A stretch of 57,548 bases of DNA, taken from contig DATLZA010000147.1 of assembly GCA_035574235.1 (NCBI GenBank), forward strand, positions 1-57,548, given 5' to 3'. Positions 25,437-34,491 of this stretch are shown here, one piece after another; the first letter of the stretch is position 1, and every line of letters starts with the position of its first letter. The position numbers and the translations under genes are program-made. This DNA is from Planctomycetota bacterium. Its GTDB lineage: Bacteria > Planctomycetota > MHYJ01 > JACPRB01. The notes under the pieces were generated by a model. It saw nothing but the letters and a program-made list of their open reading frames with translations, was not told where the DNA came from and searched no databases.

Positions 25437-27205
25437 GGGCCCTTCCTCTCCTCGACGGGACGGGAGCGCCGTCGATCCTCCCCGTCGAACGTGTAATGAA
25501 TGAAGGCGATGCACATCTCGTCGGTCGTCTGCTCGCCCCATTTGACCCAGCGCGGCGGATCCGAGGGGTTGTTCCGGTTTTCCGCCGAGTTGTCGTAGAA
25601 GGCCTCCAGGCGGAGTTTCGTCCCCTTGGGCAGCCGGAGCGGCTCCTTGAACTGGTAGGTCTCCTGCCAGGCGAAATCCCAGTCCTCGATCCGCACGAGG
25701 TCCTGCACCCGCCCGTCCGGAAAGGTGGCCGTCACGGCGATCCGGCGCCCCAGCAGATGCATGTGGGGCATCACGTCGTAGGCCGTGACGTCCAGGGGGA
25801 CCGTGTAGGAGGCCGTGACCTTGTGCTCCCGGGCTCCCGGAGGAATGCGGAGAAAAACGTTCGCCAGCATGTGCACATGGAGCATTTTTTCGACGGGCTC
25901 CTTGGCGAAGTAAAGCGCCACCTCCGCCCCTTCGTCCTTTTCCGGCCGCCCGGTCCTGTGGTAGTGGGTTTCCAGGACGATCCGCTCGCCCTTGCGCAGC
26001 CTCCGCCCCACCCCCGGCGGGAGCATCCGGGGCATGTTCCCCGGCGCCCAGCCCGAAAGCGAACCCGAAGGCACGATGTTGGGCCCCGATCCGTTCGACC
26101 GGTAGCCCGGCTCGGGATCGGCCCGATCCTTGCGGACGGACTGCTCGGTCATGTCGAGATACCCGATGATGTGATGCACCGCCCGGGGGTTGCCCGGGCG
26201 GAATTCGACGCCCACGACCCACTTGTCCTCGTCGAAGGGGTTCTCGAGGACGTAGCAGCGGTATTCGTCGCGCCCCCGAGGGCCCAGCACGAAGCCGCCT
26301 TCGGCTTTGAGCACGGCGTCGGGCTTGCCGAGCATCCATTGATCGGAGAAGGCCGGGGGCGGCGGCGCCTCCGCGGCGTTCCCCTCGGGAGCGCCCGCGC
26401 GGTGCCACTTCTCGAGGATCGCGATGTCCTCGTCGCTCAGCCTCCGTTCGTTGTAGTACATCCCCGCGTTGGAAACCGGCTTCCAGGGCGGCATCCGGCG
26501 GCGCTTCGTCTCCCGCACGATTTCCGCCGACCACGCGGCCGCCTGCTCGTAGGTTTCCAGCGAAAACGGCCCCACCTGGCCCGGCCGATGGCAGCCCGCG
26601 CAGTGGCGGAAGAGAATCGGCGCCACGTGCCTGGCGTAGGTGATCTCCGTCGAGCGCGCCTTCTCCCGCCGCCGGATCGCGCAGCCTTCCGGCTGGGTCA
26701 CGGGGGTCTCGACCTCGCCGCCGCCCAGAACCGCCTCGATCGCGTCCTTGAGATACCGCCGCCGCACGAACTCCTCGACCTTGTGGTCGTCGATGAGGCC
26801 CCGGTAACGGATCTTCCCCGCGGCGTCGATGACGACCGCCGCCGGCTGAATCTCGATCTTGTAAAGATCCGCCACGCGGCCGTCTTCGTCCTTGAGCACC
26901 GGCAGGGGAAAGCCGGACCGCGCCACGTATTCGGCGATCTCGCGGACCGATTCGTTCCAGTTCGAGTTGATCGCCAGGAAGGCGACCCCCCGGGGACCGT
27001 ACGCCGCCGCCAGGTCCCCGAGCCGCGGCTCCGCCGCGCGGGACCGGGGACACTCGATGCCGAGGAAGAGGAGGACCACCGCCTTCCGGTCCCGGAACGA
27101 ACGGAGCTCCACCGGACGGCCTTCGAGATCCGGCAGCGTAAAGTCCGGAGCCGGATCGCCGCCCGAGGAACCCGCCAGAAGCACGACCGCCCAGAGCGCG
27201 CGCAT
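25433..27205 (-). CDS. redoxin - cytochrome c - copper type II monooxygenase-like fusion
   Basis: A 590-residue exported protein with three parts. After a signal peptide, residues 18-160 are an AhpC/TSA-type redoxin (APDFTLPDLEGRPVELRSF; one Cys52 in GIECPRS). Around 190-275 is a cytochrome module with heme motif CAGCH (202-206) and QVGPFSLETY. The C-terminal half resembles the copper type II ascorbate-dependent monooxygenase fold: NPRAVHHIIGYLDM, VLETHYHRTGRPEKDEG and DVMPHMHLLGRRI supply His and Met copper ligands. ATG 27205 has GGAGGG upstream; an earlier GTG is too close to the ribosome site. This three-domain order is found in planctomycete and acidobacterial genomes; substrate unknown. 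Coupled by a 4-base overlap to the amidohydrolase. Confidence 0.85.
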   Translation of the reverse strand: MRALWAVVLLAGSSGGDPAPDFTLPDLEGRPVELRSFRDRKAVVLLFLGIECPRSRAAEPRLGDLAAAYGPRGVAFLAINSNWNESVREIAEYVARSGFPLPVLKDEDGRVADLYKIEIQPAAVVIDAAGKIRYRGLIDDHKVEEFVRRRYLKDAIEAVLGGGEVETPVTQPEGCAIRRREKARSTEITYARHVAPILFRHCAGCHRPGQVGPFSLETYEQAAAWSAEIVRETKRRRMPPWKPVSNAGMYYNERRLSDEDIAILEKWHRAGAPEGNAAEAPPPPAFSDQWMLGKPDAVLKAEGGFVLGPRGRDEYRCYVLENPFDEDKWVVGVEFRPGNPRAVHHIIGYLDMTEQSVRKDRADPEPGYRSNGSGPNIVPSGSLSGWAPGNMPRMLPPGVGRRLRKGERIVLETHYHRTGRPEKDEGAEVALYFAKEPVEKMLHVHMLANVFLRIPPGAREHKVTASYTVPLDVTAYDVMPHMHLLGRRIAVTATFPDGRVQDLVRIEDWDFAWQETYQFKEPLRLPKGTKLRLEAFYDNSAENRNNPSDPPRWVKWGEQTTDEMCIAFIHYTFDGEDRRRSRPVEERKGP

Positions 27206-27242
27206 GAACACCCCTCCGAATTCTACCGCGCTTAAGACAAAC

Positions 27243-27272
27243 GGAGGGCCGCCGGGGGTTCGGCGGCCCTCC
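27243..27272 (-). terminator. intrinsic terminator after the lipoprotein gene at 27290
   Basis: A perfect 12-bp GC-rich stem (27243-27254 with 27261-27272) and 6-base loop lies 18 bases past the stop of the minus-strand gene, followed on that strand by GTTTGTCTT. It separates that gene from the redoxin operon downstream. Confidence 0.75.
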
Positions 27273-27289
27273 GGGATACCGTGGGGCTC

Positions 27290-28171
27290 TTATTCGTCGC
27301 AGTCGAAGCGGAAGATCGCGGCGAGCTGCGCGCGGGTGAACGGCCCGTAGGAGACGCCGTCCACGACCACCCGGATCCGATCCTCGCCTTCGATCAGGAA
27401 CTCGACCGTGTGGGTTTCGGCGCCCTGCGTGATCGTGACCGTCCGCCGGCCGCTCCAGAAGGCGGCGAAGAAGTAGGCGCCCGAGGACCGCGTGAAGACG
27501 AAGCCGCGGGCCAGCTCAGTCGAGCAGGTGACCTGCGCCGTCTCCTCCTGGTGCGTCACCACCGCTTCGCCCGAACCGTTGAGCGTTTCAGCGGCGCGGA
27601 GGGACCAGTTGAGGTCGTCCTGGCGGGACCACTCGAGGGCCAGACCGTAGGTCCAGCCGCTCCCGGGAGCGATGCGGGCCTCCGCCCCGCACACCGGGTC
27701 CCGGAAGACGCCCTCGGTGACCCACCGGACTTCGACCGCGTACTGGGCCTTGCCCTCGGCGGAGGTGCCGCTCACGGCGCCGGCGGCGTTCACCGTAAAA
27801 ACGCCCGAGGCGTTCGGCCAGCGGTCGTTGCCTTCGGCGTCCTTGGCGTCGAGGTCGATCTCGAGGCTCACGGCGCCCTGGAAGGCGAATGCCGGGCTGG
27901 GTTCCGGGGAAAACGTCCGCGCCGCCGTCTTAGCCGTGGGGGCGGACTTGGCGGAGGTGGCTCCCGGCGCGCCGCTTTCCACGATCGCATCGGTGGCGAT
28001 CTCGGTGGTTTCCTCCACGGCCTGGGCGGCGGCGTCGGCCTTCTGGGCCTGGACGACCTCCTGGGGTCCCGGCTCCGCGGGAGCGGAAGACGACCCGCCG
28101 TCGTCCCCGCACCCTCCGGCCACGGCCAGAAGAACCCCCAGGACGGCGATCCCTGCGTTCCATCGTTTCAT
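27290..28171 (-). CDS. lipoprotein of unknown function
   Basis: A 293-residue protein with a clear lipoprotein signal (lipobox AVAGGC, Cys about 22) and an acidic, low-complexity linker (GDDGGSSSAPAEPGPQEVV). The remainder (from about residue 95) is beta-rich: AVSLEIDLDAKDAEGNDRWPNASGVFTV, YAVEVRWVTEGVFRDPVCG, GFVFTRSSGAYFFAAFWSGRRTVTI. There are Cys at the centre and end (PVCGAEARI, VTCSTEL, FRFDCDE) that may form disulfides. I do not recognise the family. ATG 28171 has AAAGGAG seven bases before it. Divergent from the sigma factor gene by 112 bases and followed by a terminator, so it is its own transcript. Confidence 0.75.
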   Translation of the reverse strand: MKRWNAGIAVLGVLLAVAGGCGDDGGSSSAPAEPGPQEVVQAQKADAAAQAVEETTEIATDAIVESGAPGATSAKSAPTAKTAARTFSPEPSPAFAFQGAVSLEIDLDAKDAEGNDRWPNASGVFTVNAAGAVSGTSAEGKAQYAVEVRWVTEGVFRDPVCGAEARIAPGSGWTYGLALEWSRQDDLNWSLRAAETLNGSGEAVVTHQEETAQVTCSTELARGFVFTRSSGAYFFAAFWSGRRTVTITQGAETHTVEFLIEGEDRIRVVVDGVSYGPFTRAQLAAIFRFDCDE

Positions 28172-28283
28172 GGCGAATCTCCTTTGTCGACGTTTCGGAT
28201 CCGCCCACCCGTACGCACGCTCCGCCGAATCGTCCCCGAATTTTCGAAACCGGCGGGGGGCGCCCGGCTGTCTTAGAAGAGGG

Positions 28284-29003
28284 ATGACTCGGGATCCGGG
28301 AGAAACCACGATCGGGGGGCCGCTGCGGGACTTCCCCTCGACCTCGTGGGGGCTGCTGCGCTCGGCGCGGGAGGAGAACCGCCGGGCGCTGGAGCGGCTG
28401 ATCGAACTCTACTGGAAACCCGCGTACTTCTACATCCGCGCGGCCGGACGCCGCAGCGTCGAGGACGCCAAGGACCTGACGCAGGAATTCTTCGCCCGCA
28501 TGCTCGAGCGCCGGGACTGGGAGCGGCTTCGCCCGGAACGCGGAAGCTTCCGAGGGTTCCTCAAAAAGGCGCTGCGCAACTTCATGACGGACGCCGCGCG
28601 CCGCGAGCGCGCCCGCCGGCCTCCGGACGGAACTCCGCTTCTGCGGTTCGAGGATCTCGACGACCGGGCGCCCGCGCCTCCCCCGGGGGACCCCGAGACG
28701 GTCTTCGACCGGGAGTGGGAGCGGACGGTGCTTGAGGATTCGCTCCGGGAGCTTGAGGACCGTCTGCGCCGTCATGGAGCCTCGGCACTGTTCGACGTCT
28801 TCCGACTGTACTGTCTGGAAGGAGAAGGCCGCCTCACGTACGCCGAAGTCGCCGAGCGTCTGGGCTTGCGGGAGTCGGACGTCCGCAAGCGCCTGGCCCG
28901 GTGCCGGGCGGAGCTTCGGGAGATCGTGCTGGGCCGGGTGAAAGCCTACGCCGCCGACGAGCAGGAAGCGCAGGAGGAGTACCGGAGGATCGTGGGGCCA
29001 TGA
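28284..29003 (+). CDS. ECF sigma factor, planctomycete type
   Basis: A 239-residue RNA polymerase sigma factor. Region 2 is SAREENRRALERLIELYWKPAYFYIRAAGRRSVEDAKDLTQEFFARML; region 4 is RLTYAEVAERLGLRESDVRKRLARCRAELREIV. The long linker between (about residues 95-165) and overall length match sigma factors typical of planctomycetes rather than the shorter FecI type. The start ATG 28284 follows GAAGAGG. No anti-sigma gene with a transmembrane helix follows; instead a small MshEN-like protein overlaps the stop by 4 bases (ATGA), suggesting a dedicated partner. Regulon unknown. Confidence 0.88.
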   Translation: MTRDPGETTIGGPLRDFPSTSWGLLRSAREENRRALERLIELYWKPAYFYIRAAGRRSVEDAKDLTQEFFARMLERRDWERLRPERGSFRGFLKKALRNFMTDAARRERARRPPDGTPLLRFEDLDDRAPAPPPGDPETVFDREWERTVLEDSLRELEDRLRRHGASALFDVFRLYCLEGEGRLTYAEVAERLGLRESDVRKRLARCRAELREIVLGRVKAYAADEQEAQEEYRRIVGP

Positions 29004-29299
29004 AAGACCTGGATTCCGTGCGCCGTTTCCTGGCGGAAGGCCCCGAGGAGGAGCGGCCCGCGCGCCGCGGCGACCGGCTGGGGGAGCTGGCGGTCGGCTG
29101 GGGGTACCTGACGGAGGAGCAGCTCGAAGCGGCGCTGGCGGAGCAGCGCGCCGCCGGCGGTCGCCTGCCGCTGGGGGAGATCCTGCGGCGGAAACGCTGG
29201 CTCACCTCGGAGCAGCTCCTGAGGCTTCTCGTCTCGCAGCGGCGCCCGCCCCGGCCGCGGCTCTGGGCCAGGATCGTCCGCTGGTTCCGCCGCGCGTGA
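29000..29299 (+). CDS. stand-alone MshEN-type domain protein, possible c-di-GMP binder
   Basis: A 99-residue protein whose start overlaps the sigma factor stop (ATGA). Residues 26-49 follow the known MshEN c-di-GMP motif (RLGxxLxxxGxxxxxxLxxxLxxQ), with Ala replacing the first internal Leu. A second copy spans 57-80 (LGEIL to LLVSQ), with Pro and Arg at the motif's Arg and Gly positions and a 7-residue spacer instead of the usual 5. MshEN domains sit at the N-terminus of type II/IV secretion ATPases; here nothing else is present apart from a basic tail ([15 protein letters not shown]) that might touch membrane, nucleic acid or the sigma factor. c-di-GMP control of sigma activity is inference. 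Confidence 0.7.
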   Translation: MKDLDSVRRFLAEGPEEERPARRGDRLGELAVGWGYLTEEQLEAALAEQRAAGGRLPLGEILRRKRWLTSEQLLRLLVSQRRPPRPRLWARIVRWFRRA

Positions 29300-29351
29300 C
29301 GCGCCTCTTTCCCTTCCCCCGACCGCGCCGGCCGACTATTCTAAATCCCCC

Positions 29352-30863
29352 ATGGACCCGACCGGCATCCGCGTCGAAGCCGCGCCCGGAGCGGCGCTGC
29401 TTCCGTCGCGCCCTCCCGACCCGTGCACCCTCGTTCTCTTCGGGGCCACGGGCGATCTCACCCGCCGCAAGCTCGCCCCCGCGCTTTACCGCCTGAGCGC
29501 CGCCGGCGACCTTCCCGCCGGCTTCGCCCTCGTCGGCACGAGCACCTCGGTCGGCGCCGCCGACGCCTTCCGCGCCTCCCTCCGGGAGGCCGTGGGGGCC
29601 GCCCTCCGGGGGGCGCCTCTGGACGAGGCCTCCTGGCGTGCCTTCGCGGCGCGCGTCGAAACCGCCCCGGGAGACGTCGCCGACCCCGCCACCTACGCGG
29701 CCCTTCGCCGGACGCTGGAGCGCCTGGAGGCGCGGCCGGCCGGCGCCGGCCACCGTCTTTTCTACCTCGCCGTCCCGCCCGCCGCCTTCCCGGTCATCCT
29801 GCGGAACCTCAAGGAGCAGAAGCTCCTCCATCCGCCCCGCGGCGGCCCCTGGTCCCGCGTGGTTTTCGAAAAGCCCATGGGACGCGACCTCGCTTCCGCC
29901 CGCGAGCTCAACCGCCTCATCGCCGAGGTCCTCGACGAAAGCCAGGTCTTCCGCATCGACCACTACCTCGGAAAGGAAACCGTCCGCAACATCCTCGTCT
30001 TCCGATTCGCCAACGCGATCCTCGAGCCCCTCTGGAACCGCACCGCCGTCGATCACGTCCAGATCACGATGGCCGAAGACATCGGCGTCGAACGCCGCGG
30101 AAAGTTCTACGACCAGACCGGAGTCCTCCGCGACGTCGTCCAGAGCCACCTCCTTCAGGTCCTGGCTCTCTGCGCGATGGAGGCGCCCGTGAGCTTCCGC
30201 GCCGAGGACATCCGCGACGAAAAGCTCAAGGTTTACCGCGCGCTCCGGCCCGCGGATCCCGGCGACGTCGTCTGGGGACAGTACCGAGGCTACCGGCAGG
30301 AGCCGGGCGTGGCCCCCGATTCGCGGACGCCCACCTACGTGGCCCTCCGGGCGTTCGTGGACAACTGGCGCTGGCAGGGCGTGCCCTTCTACATCCGCGC
30401 GGGCAAGGCCTTGGCGCGCCGCCGAACCGAGGTCTCCGTCCACTTCAAGGAGATCCCCTTCTGCGTCTTCGGGCACGAGGAGGTCTGCCGACGGATCGAG
30501 CCCAACGTCCTGGTCCTGCGGATTCAGCCCGACGAGGGCATCGCCCTCCGCTTCGCGACGAAAGCCCCCGGGGACGATCTGGCCGTCGCGGGCGTCACGA
30601 TGGACTTCTCCTACGCCCGGTCGTTCCACCACCCCCCCGTGGACGCCTACGAGCGCCTCCTCCTGGACGCGATGCGCGGGGACGCCACGCTTTTCGCCCG
30701 CCGCGACGCGGACGAGCAGGCCTGGGAGTACGTCACGCCCCTCCTCGAGGCGCACGAACGCTCGGGCGCCGAAGTTCCGATCTACGAGCGCGGCGGCGCC
30801 GGCCCGAAGGAGGCCGACGATCTTCTCCGCCGCGACCGGCGGCGCTGGAGGCCCCTGGAATGA
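29352..30863 (+). CDS. zwf: glucose-6-phosphate dehydrogenase
   Basis: A 503-residue enzyme converting glucose-6-phosphate to 6-phosphogluconolactone with reduction of NADP+ (or NAD+). The nucleotide site is [19 protein letters not shown] (GATGDL 31-36); the active site is RIDHYLGKE (201-209, with catalytic His204 region and Lys208); [17 protein letters not shown] and [12 protein letters not shown] are also conserved. Length is typical. The start is ATG 29352; no strong ribosome site is visible. Its stop overlaps the start of pgl by 4 bases, giving the first two steps of the oxidative pentose phosphate pathway as one unit. Confidence 0.97.
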   Translation: MDPTGIRVEAAPGAALLPSRPPDPCTLVLFGATGDLTRRKLAPALYRLSAAGDLPAGFALVGTSTSVGAADAFRASLREAVGAALRGAPLDEASWRAFAARVETAPGDVADPATYAALRRTLERLEARPAGAGHRLFYLAVPPAAFPVILRNLKEQKLLHPPRGGPWSRVVFEKPMGRDLASARELNRLIAEVLDESQVFRIDHYLGKETVRNILVFRFANAILEPLWNRTAVDHVQITMAEDIGVERRGKFYDQTGVLRDVVQSHLLQVLALCAMEAPVSFRAEDIRDEKLKVYRALRPADPGDVVWGQYRGYRQEPGVAPDSRTPTYVALRAFVDNWRWQGVPFYIRAGKALARRRTEVSVHFKEIPFCVFGHEEVCRRIEPNVLVLRIQPDEGIALRFATKAPGDDLAVAGVTMDFSYARSFHHPPVDAYERLLLDAMRGDATLFARRDADEQAWEYVTPLLEAHERSGAEVPIYERGGAGPKEADDLLRRDRRRWRPLE

Positions 30864-31570
30864 CCTCGCGACGGCGTTCCCGCGTGATCGTGGCGCGCGA
30901 CCGGGACGAAATGGCCCGGCTGGCGGCGGAGTGGATCTGCGACAAGGCCCGCCAGGCGGTCCGCGCCCGAGGGCGGTTCACGATCGCCCTGGCCGGAGGC
31001 CGCACGCCGCGCCCCGCCTACGACGTTCTCGGCGGCCCCGAGTACGCGGAGCGGTTTCCCTGGATGGAAACGGAGTTCTTCTTCGGCGACGAGCGCGCCG
31101 TGCCGCTCGACCACGAGGAGAGCAACTACCGGCTCGTCCGGGAGACGCTGCTGCGCAGCCGTCCGGACGCGCTCGGCCGCGTCTTCCGGATGCCGGCCGA
31201 CGCGCCCGACCGGGAGGAGGCCGCCGAGCGGTACGGCCGGCGCCTCCCCGATCCGCTGGACCTGGTGCTCCTCGGAATGGGCGAGGACGGCCACACCGCC
31301 TCCCTCTTCCCCGGGTCGCCCGCGCTCGACGAACGCGAGCGGCGGGTGGCGGTCGTGACGGCGCCGAAGCCGCCTCCGGAGCGGATGACGATCACTCCGC
31401 CCGTGCTTCAGCGCGCGCGGCAGATTCTCGTGCTCGTCTCGGGGGTGGAGAAGGCGCCGGTCCTGGCGCGCGCTCTGGGAGGGCCTTTCGACCCGAAGGC
31501 GCTGCCCGCTCAGCTCGCCCGCCACGGCACCTGGATCGTGGACCAGGGCGCCGCTTCGGGGCTGCTCTGA
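30860..31570 (+). CDS. pgl: 6-phosphogluconolactonase
   Basis: A 236-residue enzyme of the DevB/Pgl family, hydrolysing the product of Zwf to 6-phosphogluconate. Signatures: [37 protein letters not shown], and the active-site stretch [19 protein letters not shown]. Normal length for the family. ATG 30860 overlaps the zwf stop (ATGA), so translation is coupled. No third pathway gene (gnd) follows; the next gene is on the other strand. Confidence 0.96.
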   Translation: MTSRRRSRVIVARDRDEMARLAAEWICDKARQAVRARGRFTIALAGGRTPRPAYDVLGGPEYAERFPWMETEFFFGDERAVPLDHEESNYRLVRETLLRSRPDALGRVFRMPADAPDREEAAERYGRRLPDPLDLVLLGMGEDGHTASLFPGSPALDERERRVAVVTAPKPPPERMTITPPVLQRARQILVLVSGVEKAPVLARALGGPFDPKALPAQLARHGTWIVDQGAASGLL

Positions 31571-31571
31571 C

Positions 31572-31985
31572 CTAACGCGGCAGCCGCCGCTCGAGCCATT
31601 CGGTGAAGCTGTCCGTCTCCGTCACCACGTCTTCCCAGACGGAGCTCGAAAGACCCAGGCTGACCACGGCGGGCGGCTCGTGCCGGAAATCGAGCGCGTA
31701 AACGAGAAATCCGTCATTGCCGATCCCGAGCAGCCCCGGGAAATTCCAGGGGATGCGGTAGCGCCGGTTGAGGCCCGCCAGGATCCGGACCGGCCAGAGC
31801 CCGGTGTACGCCTCGGGAGCCGCCGACTCGCCACCGCCGGCGGCCAAGAGATAGCGGCGGTAGTCCGTCGGCAGGGTCACGTCGAATTCCGCCTCCAGGC
31901 GGGCCACCGACTCCTCGGACGCGGGCCCCCCCGGCCGCCAGCCGCGGGCGATCATCATCTTGAGCACCGCCTCGAGGGTCGCCAC
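31572..31985 (-). CDS. SUKH (SMI1/KNR4) family protein
   Basis: A roughly 137-residue SUKH-fold protein: VARLEAEFDVTLPTDYRRYLLAAGGG is the family's N-terminal helix pair, with PGLLGIGNDGFLVYALDFR as the central strands and DSFTEWLERRL as the closing helix. SUKH proteins serve as immunity proteins against secreted toxins or as regulatory adaptors. No toxin gene is adjacent here, so an immunity role cannot be supported. The start is uncertain: GTG 31985 is given, with a TTG 12 codons upstream and ATG codons 9-10 codons downstream as alternatives. Convergent with pgl. Confidence 0.75.
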   Translation of the reverse strand: MATLEAVLKMMIARGWRPGGPASEESVARLEAEFDVTLPTDYRRYLLAAGGGESAAPEAYTGLWPVRILAGLNRRYRIPWNFPGLLGIGNDGFLVYALDFRHEPPAVVSLGLSSSVWEDVVTETDSFTEWLERRLPR

Positions 31986-32068
31986 ACCTCCAGGATACTC
32001 CCCGCGGGGGGACGGGGGCAACGGCGCTCGGACCCGCGAATTTCCCGCTCCTGCGGAGAGTTAGAAGG

Positions 32069-33085
32069 ATGATGGAGAACACGCCGGCCCGTCCGGAATC
32101 CGCGCTCGACACCGGGCCTCCGCGCCTGGACCCGTACTCCCAGGCGGTCGTCTCGGCCGCCGAAAAGATCGGCCCCGCGGTCGTCAGCATCCAGGTCCTG
32201 CAGCGCGTGTGGCGCCGCACGGGCCCCTACGAAGCGCGGGAGGAGGACGCCCTGGGCGGCGGTTCGGGGTTCATCTTCACTCCGGACGGCTTCGTCCTGA
32301 CCAACAGCCACGTGATCCACGAGGCCAGCGCCATCGAGGCGATTCTCCCCGACGGCCGCCGGTTCCAGGCCGATCCCGTGGGAGACGACCCGGACACGGA
32401 TCTGGCCGTGGTGCGGATCCCCGCCTCGGGGCTTCCGGTCGCGGAGCTCGGGGACTCCCGGGCGCTGCGCGTGGGGCAGCTCGTGGTGGCGGTGGGCAAT
32501 CCCCTCGGCTTCCAGTGGTCGGTCACCGCGGGCGTGGTGAGCGCGCTGGGGCGCGCCCTGCGCACGCCCTCGGGGCGCCGTCTGGAGAACGTGATCCAGA
32601 CCGACGCGCCCCTCAACCCGGGCAACTCCGGCGGACCCCTGGTGACGTGGGAAGGCAAGGTCGTGGGGGTCAACACCGCCGTGGTCTTCCCCGCCCAGGG
32701 CATCTGCCTGGCGATTCCCGTCCAGACCGCCCGCTTCGTGGCGGGGGAGATCCTGCGCCGCGGCCGCGTGCGCCGGGCCTATCTCGGCGTGACCGGACAG
32801 GATATCACCCTGCCGCGGCGGGTCGTTCTCGAGAACGAGCTTTCGGGCGCGGGCGCCGTCGCGATCCTCGCGGTCGAACCCGACAGCCCCGCCGCGCGGG
32901 CGGGCCTGCGTCCCGGAGACGCGATCGTCCGGCTGGACGGCTCGCCGGTCGGCGGCGTGGACGACCTCCACCGGATTCTGGCGGAGGGCGCGATCGGCCG
33001 GACGGTGGCGGTCGACCTTCTGCGCCGCGGAAGCCGCCTGCGGCTCACGATCGTTCCGGAGGAGCGTCCCCCGCGCGCGTCCTGA
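32069..33085 (+). CDS. HtrA/DegP-type serine protease with one PDZ domain, no signal peptide
   Basis: A 338-residue trypsin-like protease: catalytic His81 (TNSHVIHE), Asp111 (DTDLAVVRI) and Ser187 (NPGNSGGP). A single PDZ domain follows from about residue 240 (YLGVTG, ILAVEPDSPAARAGLRPGDAIVRLDG). Unlike DegP or DegS there is no signal peptide or membrane helix: the N-terminus is polar, from MMENTPARPESALD. So it is either cytoplasmic or exported by another route. ATG 32069 (or 32072) follows AGAAGG weakly. It stands alone, divergent from the SUKH gene. HtrA proteins degrade or sense misfolded proteins; the target is unknown. Confidence 0.9.
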   Translation: MMENTPARPESALDTGPPRLDPYSQAVVSAAEKIGPAVVSIQVLQRVWRRTGPYEAREEDALGGGSGFIFTPDGFVLTNSHVIHEASAIEAILPDGRRFQADPVGDDPDTDLAVVRIPASGLPVAELGDSRALRVGQLVVAVGNPLGFQWSVTAGVVSALGRALRTPSGRRLENVIQTDAPLNPGNSGGPLVTWEGKVVGVNTAVVFPAQGICLAIPVQTARFVAGEILRRGRVRRAYLGVTGQDITLPRRVVLENELSGAGAVAILAVEPDSPAARAGLRPGDAIVRLDGSPVGGVDDLHRILAEGAIGRTVAVDLLRRGSRLRLTIVPEERPPRAS

Positions 33086-33086
33086 C

Positions 33087-34349
33087 TCAAACGTCGCCGG
33101 CGGGAAGCTCGATCCAGAACCGGCTTCCTTCGCCCGGCCGGGATTCCACGCCCGCTCCTCCGCTCATGCGCTCCATCGCGCGGCGCACGATGGCCAGGCC
33201 GATCCCCGTGCCGGGGTATCGATCCTGCGTGTGAAGCCGCTCGAACATCCGGAAGATCCGCTCCTGATCCTCGGGGGCGATCCCGATGCCGTTGTCCTCG
33301 ACCCAGATTCTCCGGCGAGGGGGTCGCGGCTCCGCGTAAATCCGCACGCGGGGCGGAACCCCCGGGGCCACAAACTTGATCGCGTTGGAGAGCAGGTTGT
33401 GAAAGACCTGTTTGAGGGCGGGCGCGTGAGCGACGACGTTCCCAAGCGGTCGATCGACGACGACCTCGCCCCTGCGCTCGGCGAGGGAGGGACGCGCCTC
33501 GAGGAGAACCTCGTCCAGGAGGCGGTCGAGATCCGTACGTTCCCGCGGCAGCTCCGCGCGGGCCAGCCGACTGTAGGCCAACAGATCCACGATCAGCGCG
33601 TCCATGCGGTCCCCGGCCTCCAGGACCCGCCCCAGCCACTCCCGCGGACCGGCGGCCTCCGGGCCGGTTCCAAGCTCCTCGAGCGCGATCTGCGCGAATC
33701 CGCGCATGGCCCGCAACGGCGCGCGGAGATCGTGGGCCACGTGCTGGGCGAAGGCGTCGAGCTCCCGGAGGACCTCCTCGAGGCGGGCGGTGCGCTCGGC
33801 CACGCGGCGCTCGAGATCTTCGTTGAGCCGCCGCAGTTCGTCGTAGAGCGCGATGTTGGCGAAGGCGATCGCGGTCGCGTCGGCGAGATCCCGGAGAATG
33901 CCCATTTCCCGGGAAGTCGCCGCGTGGCGTCGGGCCCAGTAGACGCCCAGAGCCCCCAAAGGATCCGAAGGCCGGATCGGCACCATGGCGAGGCTCTTGA
34001 CGAAGGTGGGCCGGTACACGTCGTGAGGAATGCGGGGATCGGCGAAAATGTCCTCGATCGCCACCGGCGCACGGTTGAGGATCGACCAGCCGGAAATGCA
34101 GCAGGAGGCGGGGAACCGTCGCCCCTTCCAGAGAGGCTCGCGGGCGTCCACCTCGACGTAATGAACCTGGTCGCCCTCGCGCAGCACGAAGGCGCCGCCG
34201 TCGGCCCGGGTGAGCTGCCGGGCCGCCCGGCCGACGATTTCGACCAGCCGCGGAAGCTCGCGCACCCCGGCCAGCTCGCGGATCACCGCGGTGAGCGAAG
34301 GGGCTTCGCGTCGATCGGCGTTCACCTTCCTTAATTCGGAGGATCGCAT
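33087..34349 (-). CDS. GAF-domain sensor histidine kinase
   Basis: A 420-residue soluble kinase. Residues about 15-170 form a GAF domain (ADGGAFVLREGDQVHYVEVD, CCISGWSILNRAPVAIEDIFADPRI; the CCISGW Cys residues could sense redox or bind a ligand). A coiled linker (LRRLNEDLERRVAERTARLEEVL) leads to the phosphoacceptor helix (FAQHVAHDLRAPLRAMRGF) and a HATPase domain (HNLLSNAIKFVAPG, IWVEDNGIGIAPEDQERIF, GTGIGLAIVRRAME). No membrane helix. No cognate response regulator is adjacent. Divergent from the hybrid kinase, so the two may share regulation in their 142-bp promoter space. Stimulus unknown. Confidence 0.92.
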   Translation of the reverse strand: MRSSELRKVNADRREAPSLTAVIRELAGVRELPRLVEIVGRAARQLTRADGGAFVLREGDQVHYVEVDAREPLWKGRRFPASCCISGWSILNRAPVAIEDIFADPRIPHDVYRPTFVKSLAMVPIRPSDPLGALGVYWARRHAATSREMGILRDLADATAIAFANIALYDELRRLNEDLERRVAERTARLEEVLRELDAFAQHVAHDLRAPLRAMRGFAQIALEELGTGPEAAGPREWLGRVLEAGDRMDALIVDLLAYSRLARAELPRERTDLDRLLDEVLLEARPSLAERRGEVVVDRPLGNVVAHAPALKQVFHNLLSNAIKFVAPGVPPRVRIYAEPRPPRRRIWVEDNGIGIAPEDQERIFRMFERLHTQDRYPGTGIGLAIVRRAMERMSGGAGVESRPGEGSRFWIELPAGDV

Positions 34350-34491
34350 GTCCCGAGCGTCGTCGGTTCTACATCCTTTTTCTACCCTATAAAGTCGCCT
34401 CCCGCGGCGGGATTCAACAGGAACCGCGGCGGCCGAAGTTCCGGAGTATACTTACAAGCGGTGCGACCGGGGAAACAGGGGAGTTGCCCCG

